The translations under genes were made by a program, and so were the position numbers. A stretch of DNA of 64,000 nucleotides. It comes from Cognatundibacterium squillarum. Lineage in GTDB: Bacteria > Pseudomonadota > Gammaproteobacteria > Burkholderiales > Burkholderiaceae_D. The notes beneath the pieces are model-generated. The model worked only from the letters and a program-made list of their open reading frames with translations. It was not told the DNA's origin and did not search any database. Positions within the stretch are counted from its first letter, which is position 1, and every line of letters starts with the position of its first letter. Of this stretch, positions 19,401-25,803 are shown piece after piece. The stretch spans positions 496,001 through 560,000 of the forward strand of contig NZ_BMYU01000001.1 in the NCBI RefSeq assembly GCF_014652435.1, in the 5' to 3' direction.

Positions 19401-19928
19401 CGGCACCGGCTCACCGGCAGCACGGCGTAACTGATCCAGCCCGGCTTCCCAGTCCTGCAACCAGTCTGCACGGAACATCTGATAACCGTCGAATAAGTCA
19501 GCAATACGGGTTGCCAGCTGATAAGCGCGGATTTGTGTTCCGTCCTGTAAATACTGACGTAAAGGTTCGCATTCCGGCAGTGCCAGTACCTGGGGCAGCA
19601 TTTGCTGCAAGCGCCAGCCCAGCGCAGATTTATCCAGCGGCGAGCGTTTTGCCACTTGCTGATGCCCCAGCACCTGCCGGTAGGCATCCCACAAAAAACG
19701 CGCTGGCAGCATGACTTTTGCCGAAGCACATACGCCCTGACGGCGTGCCATTGCAATCTTCAGCCATTCCGCCACACCGTTCGACTGCACGATCATGATT
19801 TCCGGTTCCAGCACGCTCAGCGGATTTTGCTGTATCCATTGCAAAACGGCTTCACCGAGTTGCTCCAGCTGATTGCCATGCAAAACAATCAGGCCGGGTT
19901 GTATGCTAGTCATTGTGCTTTTATCCAT
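16479..19928 (-). CDS. recC: Exodeoxyribonuclease V subunit RecC
   Basis: A 1149-residue subunit of RecBCD. RecC has an inactivated helicase/nuclease fold that scans for Chi and splits the strands. Recognition rests on IVLHGNQLEQLGEAVLQWI at the start, IMIVQSNGVAEWLKIAMA, VVVFGLSAMPQQTMEAL, PRDIVVMVPDL and KVVCLLGMNDGDYPR, all RecC signatures. The start may be ATG 19928 or ATG 19913 (MTSIQPGL); neither has a clear ribosome binding site. It is first in the operon; recB follows with an 8-bp overlap. No ptrA protease gene interrupts the cluster as it does in enterobacteria. Confidence 0.94.
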   Translation of the reverse strand: MDKSTMTSIQPGLIVLHGNQLEQLGEAVLQWIQQNPLSVLEPEIMIVQSNGVAEWLKIAMARRQGVCASAKVMLPARFLWDAYRQVLGHQQVAKRSPLDKSALGWRLQQMLPQVLALPECEPLRQYLQDGTQIRAYQLATRIADLFDGYQMFRADWLQDWEAGLDQLRRAAGEPVPVPDDQRWQPVLWRAVTDSVDAEQRASGRSHVHQRFVSALQDAQARPHGLPRRVVVFGLSAMPQQTMEALSAMARYTQVVIAVSNPCQYYWGDIIEGRELLRAERRRAAREKSRSVSLDALPPEQLHAHAHPLLAAWGKLGRDFIRMLDGFDDADATRRQYSSLRLDLFSEGEGSTLLQQIQAAIRDLQPVSEHARLPLAEDDRSLEFHVAHSAQREVEVLHDQCLNWLANSAEPNAGLRPRDIVVMVPDLQKWIPAIHAVFGQYPRHDTRYIPYEIADTKERQQNPLLIALEWLLKLPDQRCSQSQVRDLLEVPALAQRFRIRENDLPLLARWIEGAGIRWGLDDAHRQRLGLGATGAQNSWLFGLERMLTGYANGDHSGFDGIAPFAEVAGLDAVLAGSLAELLHRLQQWSDRMLQSYTPLAWASLFRELIQQFFDAADERDKMTLLQAEQALQRWVDDCALAQFDQPLQLTVAAEAWLSMIDEPDLNQRFMSGGVTFCTLMPMRAVPFKVVCLLGMNDGDYPRRTPSADFDLLRMPGMQRPGDRSRREDDRYLMLEALLAARQKLYISWTGRSIRDNSWQPPSVLVSQLRDYIAQCWHLPAHGLLTEHPLQPFSRRYFESEPSLTWAREWAAVHAATTEAAPLSLTPPESGQKLNIKQLADFLKQPVKAFMAQRLQIRFDQESAQSQDDEPFAIDGLESWALLSRLTERDQFADDDLNTQLQQRLETIRREGVLPLSHTGEQIAVQLMGEAEPVLRTWWRLAQEAGEASGTQQWRYSTEHILLEDWTGGLVEQGRGWRLLDFTPTKLTNGQKRKPLALPEKLFQSWIRQIIAGAQGVALTQLLVGRDAWLEMPAIPQPQAQQYLQTLLAYWMQGMTRPLGIASRSALEWLKKNEDLRAAQQAFEGDAFNEGEVHKDLALARCWPDFGSLLQAGEFDVLAKALYQPLLIWAETQVQVQMLDSGDAAQEKQDE

Positions 19929-20137
19929 TCAGCAAAGCTGCGTTCCGACGGCCATCAGGCAGCTTTTCGCTGCCCGCCACCGGACTGCATCGTCTATTTA
20001 CAAATTGACACAAAATATACCCGATGCGACCTGCTTACACCAGCCTGCGCATCGCCTATCCTGCTGCCAGACCATCAGCAGCTGACGCAAGCGCGTAGTA
20101 AAACTCCGTCACAAACTGTTATACTGCCGCATTAACG

Positions 20138-20157
20138 CGGGCGACTCTGGTCGCCCG
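20138..20157 (+). other. GC-rich hairpin in the 5' leader of the DUF1186 gene
   Basis: Eight-bp arms CGGGCGAC and GTCGCCCG with a TCTG loop, 12-17 bases downstream of a TATACT -10-like box (20120-20125) and 25 bases before the start codon. No T-run follows, so it may stabilise the leader RNA or act in regulation rather than termination. Confidence 0.4.
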
Positions 20158-20181
20158 TTCGCATTTACCGGAATCTCTGAC

Positions 20182-21081
20182 ATGACATCTACCCCGATCT
20201 GGCCTGCGCTGGCCGAGCAACTCCGCTTCCAGACTGCTCCCTTCCCGGCGGACGCAATTCAGGCAATTGCCGCGCACAAAGAGGCTGTGATCCCCGAACT
20301 GATTCAGGTATTACAGGACACTGCCCGCGATCCGTCTGCCGCATCCGATGGCAATTACATGCTGCACCTTTACGCCATGCATTTGCTGGCTGCCTGGCGC
20401 GTCACGGATGCGTATGCTGCGATGGTGGCAATTGGCGGCTTTGGCGATGAGCAGCTGGAAATGATCATGGGCGATGTGATTACCGAAACCTATGGCCGTT
20501 GTCTGGCATCGGTTTGCGATGGCAATACCGCGCCGCTGCAAGCCATGTTTGAAAACAATGGCATTTCAGTCTGGTCACGCACCGCTGCGCTGATCGCATG
20601 GCAGGTCCGCGTCATCAGCGGCGATAACGAGCGTGCGCCATTGCTGCAATTCCTGCAGGAACAAGGTGAAAAGCTCGCGAATCAGCGCCGCCACGAGAGC
20701 GAAGGCGATGCGATTCTGCTGGAAACCATCGTCGATGTTGCCACCGCGCTATGCGCCAACGAAATGCTGGATCAGATCAACAGCTGGTTTGATGAAAACC
20801 TGCTGGACCCGCAACTGAGTGACCGCGACTGGCTGAACGAACATATCCACGCCGATTTTCAGGCCAGCCGTTTGCTGGAACTGCAGCATGGCAAAAGCTA
20901 TATCAGCGACGTGGAAAAAGAAATGGGCTGGTGGCCGGTGTTTCAGGAACCGGAAAAACAAACTTTCCGCAAAACCTATACCCAGCACACAATACGCAAA
21001 GAAGCCAAAATCGGACGCAATGATCCCTGCCCTTGCGGCAGCGGTAAAAAATATAAAAAGTGCCACGGCAGCGACGTTTAA
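20182..21081 (+). CDS. DUF1186 protein with C-terminal SEC-C zinc motif
   Basis: A 299-residue soluble protein. Residues about 1-240 are alpha-helical, HEAT-like, and match DUF1186 ([39 protein letters not shown]-type helices). The last 25 residues form a SEC-C motif, [19 protein letters not shown], a C-C-C-H zinc site also found at the SecA C-terminus, where it contacts SecB and ribosomes. Function is unknown; proteins of this type may be ribosome- or chaperone-associated. It has its own leader hairpin and a strong terminator. A second SEC-C protein is encoded at 43228. Confidence 0.85.
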   Translation: MTSTPIWPALAEQLRFQTAPFPADAIQAIAAHKEAVIPELIQVLQDTARDPSAASDGNYMLHLYAMHLLAAWRVTDAYAAMVAIGGFGDEQLEMIMGDVITETYGRCLASVCDGNTAPLQAMFENNGISVWSRTAALIAWQVRVISGDNERAPLLQFLQEQGEKLANQRRHESEGDAILLETIVDVATALCANEMLDQINSWFDENLLDPQLSDRDWLNEHIHADFQASRLLELQHGKSYISDVEKEMGWWPVFQEPEKQTFRKTYTQHTIRKEAKIGRNDPCPCGSGKKYKKCHGSDV

Positions 21082-21112
21082 TACGGGCATCACGATACGC
21101 TGGCAAGTAAAG

Positions 21113-21152
21113 AAAACGGATATCCGCCAACGCTGGCCGATATCCGTTTTTG
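21113..21152 (+). terminator. Intrinsic terminator after the DUF1186 gene
   Basis: Twelve-bp arms AAAACGGATATC and GATATCCGTTTT around a 14-base loop, followed by more T. The A-run on the left could also terminate minus-strand transcription. Confidence 0.88.
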
Positions 21153-21681
21153 TTTTCGTTTATTTTTTACGATCTTCTGATACCGCCATCAAATTCCATC
21201 ACCGGCATGAAGATTTCGCCATCTGAATTACACACTTAAGGAATCTGTGATTCCTGATACTCCCAAAAACAGCAAGCACTTAGACGTTTTTCTCAAATCA
21301 CACAGACTATTGTGGTTATCCCCAATTCATAATGCGGCAAGGCGGTGGCATGATGCACACGCATCATGCTGTTTCTGCTCTCTGTGCAAATCGTCTTCAT
21401 CTGCGTGCGCAGCCGGCAAAGCCAACGGTCAACCGGTCTCAGCTTTCACGCTGTAAGTCAGGTTCACCAGCCAAATGCATGCCCCCACCGGGCGACAAAC
21501 TGATCGGACCACAAGTCTGAACTGAATTTTCCGTGACATCCGGTTAACGCAGGATGGCATGGCTCCTGTTTTATTTTTTGTGATCGCATATCCCGCGAGG
21601 GCTGCGCTCATCCCGAAAAAAGCAAGCCACAACAATGACACTGGCAGACGCAGGATGATCTGCTACTAAGGAGAACTATTG
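21153..21681. other. Long leader/intergenic region before the carboxylate symporter
   Basis: About 530 bp without a supportable gene. It holds the 9-bp inverted repeat at 21348-21369 and the strong ribosome binding site AAGGAGAA (21668-21675) of the symporter. No convincing sigma-70 or sigma-54 promoter was identified by eye. Confidence 0.5.
21348..21369. promoter_or_regulatory. Perfect 9-bp inverted repeat upstream of the symporter gene
   Basis: Arms GCATGATGC and GCATCATGC separated by ACAC, about 310 bp before the start. No T-run follows, so a terminator is unlikely. The symmetry suggests a dimeric regulator site or an RNA hairpin in a long leader. Confidence 0.4.
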
Positions 21682-22962
21682 ATGAAGAAAAAATCCAATA
21701 CGCTGATGATTTTCATCGCGATGATCGCCGGTATCGGCGTCGGCTATGCCTGCCACGAAACCTGGGCTGGCACCAAATTCGCGACCGAACTCTCCGGTTA
21801 CTTCTCTATCCTGACAGACATCTTCCTGCGACTGATCAAAATGATCATCGCACTGCTGGTGTTTTCAACGCTGTCGGTTGGTATTGCCAATCTCGGCGAC
21901 ACCAAAACCGTCGGCCGTATCGGTGTGAAATCCATGGGCTGGTTTGTGATTGCATCGCTGGTCTCGTTGTCTATCGGTATGCTGCTGTCGAATGCGCTGC
22001 AACTCGGTACCAATCTCGGTCTGCCGCTGCCGGATGTGCACGCTGCCACCAATCTGAAAACCAGTGCATTTAATCTGAAAGATTTCGTCGGCCATCTGTT
22101 CCCGAAATCGCCGATTGAAGCGATGGCGAATAATGAAATCCTGCAAATCGTCGTGTTCTCGCTGTTCTTCGGCTCTGCACTGGCAGCACTGGGTGAATCC
22201 GGTAAGAAACTGACAGCAGTGATTGATGAACTGGCGCACGTGATGCTGAAAATCACCGGTTCCATCATGACACTCGCACCAGTGGCGGTATTTGCTGCGA
22301 TGGCTTCCGTCATCACCACACAAGGTCTGGGCGTACTGGTAACGTTCGCGAAGTTCATGGCAGGTTTCTACTTCGGTCTGGCGATTCTGTGGGCGCTGCT
22401 GATTGCGGCGGGCTTTATGTTCATCGGCAAATCCATCTTCCGTCTGATGGCGCTGATCCGCGAACCATTCCTGCTGGCATTCTCTACTGCAAGTTCTGAA
22501 GCGGCTTACCCGAAAATTCTGGACGCACTGGATAAATTCGGCGTACAACGCAAAATCTCCAGCTTCGTTCTGCCGATGGGTTACTCCTTCAATCTGGATG
22601 GCTCGATGATGTACTGCACCTTCGCGGTTCTGTTCATCGCACAGGCTTACGGTATCGAACTGTCGGTCAGCACCCAAATCACCATGCTGCTGTTGCTGAT
22701 GGTGACATCCAAAGGTATGGCCGGTGTGCCACGCGCTTCGCTGGTCGTAATCGCTGCAACACTGAATCAGTTCAACATTCCTGAAGCAGGCTTGCTGCTG
22801 ATCATGGGTGTGGACCAATTCCTGGATATGGGCCGCTCTGCAACCAATGCGGTTGGTAACTCGATTGCCGCTGCCGTAATCGCGAAATGGGAAAACGGTA
22901 TCGACCCGAACGCCAATGTCGCCAATATTGAAAACGCGAAATCCGGCAAAAAAGTCGCCTGA
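21682..22962 (+). CDS. Dicarboxylate/amino acid:cation symporter (DAACS family)
   Basis: A 426-residue membrane transporter of the DctA/GltP (SLC1-like) fold, with eight transmembrane helices and two re-entrant hairpins. Signatures include the HP1 Ser region FSTASSEAAYPKI, the helix 7 motif NLDGSMMY (an NMDG-type cation site) and GVDQFLDMGRSATNAVGN in helix 8, with the substrate-binding Asp and Arg. The Arg/Asp pattern favours acidic substrates such as C4-dicarboxylates or glutamate/aspartate. ATG 21682 with AAGGAGAA six bases upstream is preferred to the adjacent TTG. It is transcribed alone. The sequence differs from enterobacterial DctA, so no symbol is given. Confidence 0.92.
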   Translation: MKKKSNTLMIFIAMIAGIGVGYACHETWAGTKFATELSGYFSILTDIFLRLIKMIIALLVFSTLSVGIANLGDTKTVGRIGVKSMGWFVIASLVSLSIGMLLSNALQLGTNLGLPLPDVHAATNLKTSAFNLKDFVGHLFPKSPIEAMANNEILQIVVFSLFFGSALAALGESGKKLTAVIDELAHVMLKITGSIMTLAPVAVFAAMASVITTQGLGVLVTFAKFMAGFYFGLAILWALLIAAGFMFIGKSIFRLMALIREPFLLAFSTASSEAAYPKILDALDKFGVQRKISSFVLPMGYSFNLDGSMMYCTFAVLFIAQAYGIELSVSTQITMLLLLMVTSKGMAGVPRASLVVIAATLNQFNIPEAGLLLIMGVDQFLDMGRSATNAVGNSIAAAVIAKWENGIDPNANVANIENAKSGKKVA

Positions 22963-23010
22963 TTTCAACACCCCCTGCCTGCCGTTTCGCTCCTGAGGCG
23001 GCAACAGACA

Positions 23011-23050
23011 ACGCCCCGGTTTTCTCTGAAAGCCGGGGCGTTTTGTTTTG
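23011..23050. terminator. Bidirectional intrinsic terminator
   Basis: Arms CGCCCCGG and CCGGGGCG with a loop of about 12 bases, followed by TTTTGTTTT. It lies between the convergent symporter gene and the 505-residue unknown gene. Confidence 0.88.
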
Positions 23051-23073
23051 ATACTGAGGAGGTCAACAACGCA

Positions 23074-24591
23074 TTAATTTTCCGTTGTCGGTAATTGCGG
23101 CGGCAATGACCAGACAGCCGTCGTCTGCCATTGTGTCTGAGGTTCATTCACATTGGTGGTGACGATACACGCTGTGCCGTGGGTTCCGTCGGTACCGAGC
23201 GACATCACCACATCAGTGAACAGGGCGGGATATGCGAGGATGTACATCAGCGGAACATAAATCACGCTATGGCGTCCATGCCCGTTATAGATCACATTGT
23301 TATTTCCCTGAATTGTCAGGCAATCGCCGCTCGCATTAGTCAATGACAAACCACCGAAAGCCGTCAGCGGCACAGGGTTAAACGGGGTAAAACCGGTCAC
23401 GAATGTTTTACCGATTACGCCCTCCAGTTTTACCAGTGCATTCGTTCGCGCATCATAACTACGGGTCAGTGTCAGCTTCACGCCAAATTCCGGTATGGTC
23501 AGTTCGCCGTCTTTGTAACTCATATTGCTATTAATACGATCAAAGTAGCAGCCTTGCGATTGCACACCGTCGAAAGACCAGCTGATCAGCACCATATAAC
23601 AATCGGCAGAATGCCCCGGAAGCCAGGTGGAATACTGCGCCTGAATCGAAACAAAACCTGCTGGCGTGCAGCGATCCGGGCCGTTTGCATAGGTCAGCGG
23701 ATAGTAGCCACTGAAATTGACCAGATCGATATCCGGCTCGCCAAGAATATTCGGCCAAATTGTCGGCGCATCAGGAATCGTAAGTAAAGAACGTACAGGA
23801 TTTGCACCGCCGTCACACATATCATTACACGCGAAACCTTTGTTACCCGATGTTCCCATAATCAGATGCACATAACTTTCCAGCTGCGGGAACAGGAAGT
23901 AGTACATATTCAGGTTATAAACAAAGGCTGGCACTGCCATTAACACCCCATCGTTAGAACCAAAATCGTAACGCAACTGATAATTCGCCCCGATTTCCAT
24001 GACTTCGACAGGCGCGCTGCCGGAGGTGGATGCATAGTATTTTCCGGCGAACAGGGTTGCCTGAATCGGATTATTATAAGTCTGGCCAGTCACTGTCACT
24101 TCTATGCTGCCCGGCAAAGTAATCGTTCCGGTACAAGTGGCGACAGCACCGTATGTGTCAGCGTTACGCACAAAACTCAGCTCGATTCTCAGACCATATT
24201 TGTTCGTTTGTACCAGAGTCGTTCCGTCAAATGCAGAATCAAACCGGAACCGATTCGCATGCTTTCCATCCAGCGAAACAATCAGCGTTACATCCAGATA
24301 CGGCTCACTCAGCGCAGGTGTCACAACCATGTTGGCATCAATCGCGAAGAAAGCACCCGTCGCCACCGATTCCGATGCGGCATCCGGACCGGAAGCACTC
24401 AGCGTGTAATAGCCATTCCACAGCATCAGCGCCTCGCGCGCGGCTTTACCCTGTGCAGTGTTATTTTCTGGCGTTACACCGGGCACACTCAGCGTTTGCA
24501 ACAACTTTTGATAATAATCGCGTGATTCTGCCGATGGCTTTGTGTGACGTGTTGCATGCATCATGCTGACTACCTGTGGTTCCTGACTCAT
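23074..24591 (-). CDS. Unknown 505-residue protein made of two divergent domain copies
   Basis: I do not recognise a family. The start at 24591 (MSQEPQVVSMMHATRHTK) is supported by GGAG at correct spacing; the longer upstream reading lacks one. No signal peptide or long hydrophobic helix is evident. After an N-terminal segment of about 55 residues, an all-beta pattern occurs twice. The first copy runs about 58-285 (NGYYTLSASGPD ... GAFFAID ... LIVSLDGK ... IMGTSGNKGFACND). The second runs about 293-500 (SGYYPLTYANGPD ... GFVSIQA ... ISWSFDG ... SLGTDGTHGTAC). The parallel landmarks are offset by 220-235 residues, so the protein arose by internal duplication. It lies downstream of the RADAR genes on the same strand, separated by a dispersed repeat, so co-function is possible but unproven. 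Confidence 0.75.
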   Translation of the reverse strand: MSQEPQVVSMMHATRHTKPSAESRDYYQKLLQTLSVPGVTPENNTAQGKAAREALMLWNGYYTLSASGPDAASESVATGAFFAIDANMVVTPALSEPYLDVTLIVSLDGKHANRFRFDSAFDGTTLVQTNKYGLRIELSFVRNADTYGAVATCTGTITLPGSIEVTVTGQTYNNPIQATLFAGKYYASTSGSAPVEVMEIGANYQLRYDFGSNDGVLMAVPAFVYNLNMYYFLFPQLESYVHLIMGTSGNKGFACNDMCDGGANPVRSLLTIPDAPTIWPNILGEPDIDLVNFSGYYPLTYANGPDRCTPAGFVSIQAQYSTWLPGHSADCYMVLISWSFDGVQSQGCYFDRINSNMSYKDGELTIPEFGVKLTLTRSYDARTNALVKLEGVIGKTFVTGFTPFNPVPLTAFGGLSLTNASGDCLTIQGNNNVIYNGHGRHSVIYVPLMYILAYPALFTDVVMSLGTDGTHGTACIVTTNVNEPQTQWQTTAVWSLPPQLPTTEN

Positions 24592-24819
24592 ACCGATCTC
24601 CGAATTGACGTGTTGAAAGAGGATTGCAAACTGAATGGCAGTACAAACACCAGACGCCACACCCGCTGGCTGGCGCATGGTCAGCACCCAATTGCAAAGA
24701 GCGTGCCTCCCGCATTAATCACCAGCGCAACACACAAAAAGCACAGAAATCCACACCCCGAAGCAAGCCGCCTTACACGTAATCGCATGATTTAACACCG
24801 CAGAACACGTCAACAGCCC

Positions 24820-24950
24820 CAAATGCGGTGTTCAGCACAGCGATCCGGCGGTCGTCGGCAAAAAGTCCGGGCTTCCGGAAATGCGAAATGCCGATAACTG
24901 CACAACGTTCACAGGATTCATCTGCAAATTCAGCGACCAAAACAAAACGC
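24820..24950 (+). repeat. Dispersed intergenic repeat, copy B
   Basis: Carries AAATGCGG, TTCAGCACAGCGATC, then CGGTCGTCGGCAAAAAGTCC, the perfect hairpin TCCGG-GCTT-CCGGA, and CGATAACTGCACAA. A further shared segment with GCGACCAAA (to about 24950) also occurs in copy E. It lies between the 505-residue gene and the SLATT gene. Confidence 0.85.
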
Positions 24951-25017
24951 GGACAATTGCCCGCGTTTGCATTGCTCAATCACTGCACCGGCAACAGGCC
25001 GGTTCCGTGATGTTATA

Positions 25018-25716
25018 TCAGCCTGCCTTACCCTCTTCTGCCGCCTTCGGCACCGAGGTTTTCATGCCAGCTTTAAAACTGCTGATCCATTGTTCGGTTT
25101 CGGTCTGAATGATGTTGTAGCGTGCGCTGGAAACGCGAATCAGTTCGGTGAGTTCTTTGGCCAGATCCGGCTTACCGGCACCGGCTACCTGCAAAGCCAG
25201 CCAGTTCAGTTCAAACTCTTCGGACAAACGCTGCAAGCGCTGCCTTGCCATCTCAAAACGCATCCATGCATCGGCATTACCGTAGTAGCGCTCGTAGGCA
25301 TACATGGTTGCCGTCACCACCATCATGACCGAGGTGGCACTGGCCGGAATCGTCCATGTTCCCAGATTGAACGGCGTGATCACCGGAAGCACCGCAGAAA
25401 CACCACCAAATCCGATCATCGATCCCCGAATCAGACGCGCCCAGAACGCCCGCTTCTGCTTAGCGCCGTCATACCATGCAATATCTGCCTCAATGGATTT
25501 CATCAGCTTATCCCTGGCATCCACAATACTTTGCGCCGCATCCTGACTAAACGGCATCGCCTGCGCCAGCACTGCGGGATCGGCCGCCACCTGATACGGC
25601 TGCTCCGACGCATCCGTCGCCAGCGCTGCCGGTGGTGCGATCGCATCAGCGCCGGCATCACCGGTATTATCTGAAGCCGATGGCGTCGCTGCCAGTTGCG
25701 GATCTTGTTCTGCCAT
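25018..25716 (-). CDS. rdrD: SLATT/DUF4231 two-helix membrane protein, probable RADAR accessory RdrD
   Basis: A 232-residue protein. Residues 1-55 are rich in Ala, Asp and Pro and probably disordered. A helix ending in IEADIAWYDGAKQKRAFWARLIRG leads into two transmembrane segments (about 96-114 and 121-140), then cytosolic helices with YERYYGNADAWMRFEMARQRLQRL. This order of helix, WYD motif, two membrane spans and a coiled C-terminal part is the SLATT (DUF4231) pattern. SLATT proteins accompany nucleotide-signalling and anti-phage systems and are thought to act as pore-forming or membrane-disrupting effectors. In a subset of RADAR loci a SLATT gene (rdrD) follows rdrA-rdrB, as here, 87 bp downstream on the same strand. 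The family call is firm; the symbol rests on context. Confidence 0.8.
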   Translation of the reverse strand: MAEQDPQLAATPSASDNTGDAGADAIAPPAALATDASEQPYQVAADPAVLAQAMPFSQDAAQSIVDARDKLMKSIEADIAWYDGAKQKRAFWARLIRGSMIGFGGVSAVLPVITPFNLGTWTIPASATSVMMVVTATMYAYERYYGNADAWMRFEMARQRLQRLSEEFELNWLALQVAGAGKPDLAKELTELIRVSSARYNIIQTETEQWISSFKAGMKTSVPKAAEEGKAG

Positions 25717-25803
25717 GTGATTTACTCCTGTTGTTATTGTTAATGAGATAGCGTGCTGCAGATTCTATCCGTTTGCGTTGACTGCAATATGAAACTTCGG
25801 CGG

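Noticed and set aside
21429-21641. 70-codon minus-strand frame with a hydrophobic start
   Set aside because: The hydrophobic N-terminus looks tempting, but there is no Shine-Dalgarno and the rest is compositionally unlike a protein of this genome.
21865-23004. 379-codon frame opposite the DAACS symporter
   Set aside because: It is an antisense shadow of a clear transporter gene, with biased Gln/His/Arg composition and no recognisable domain.
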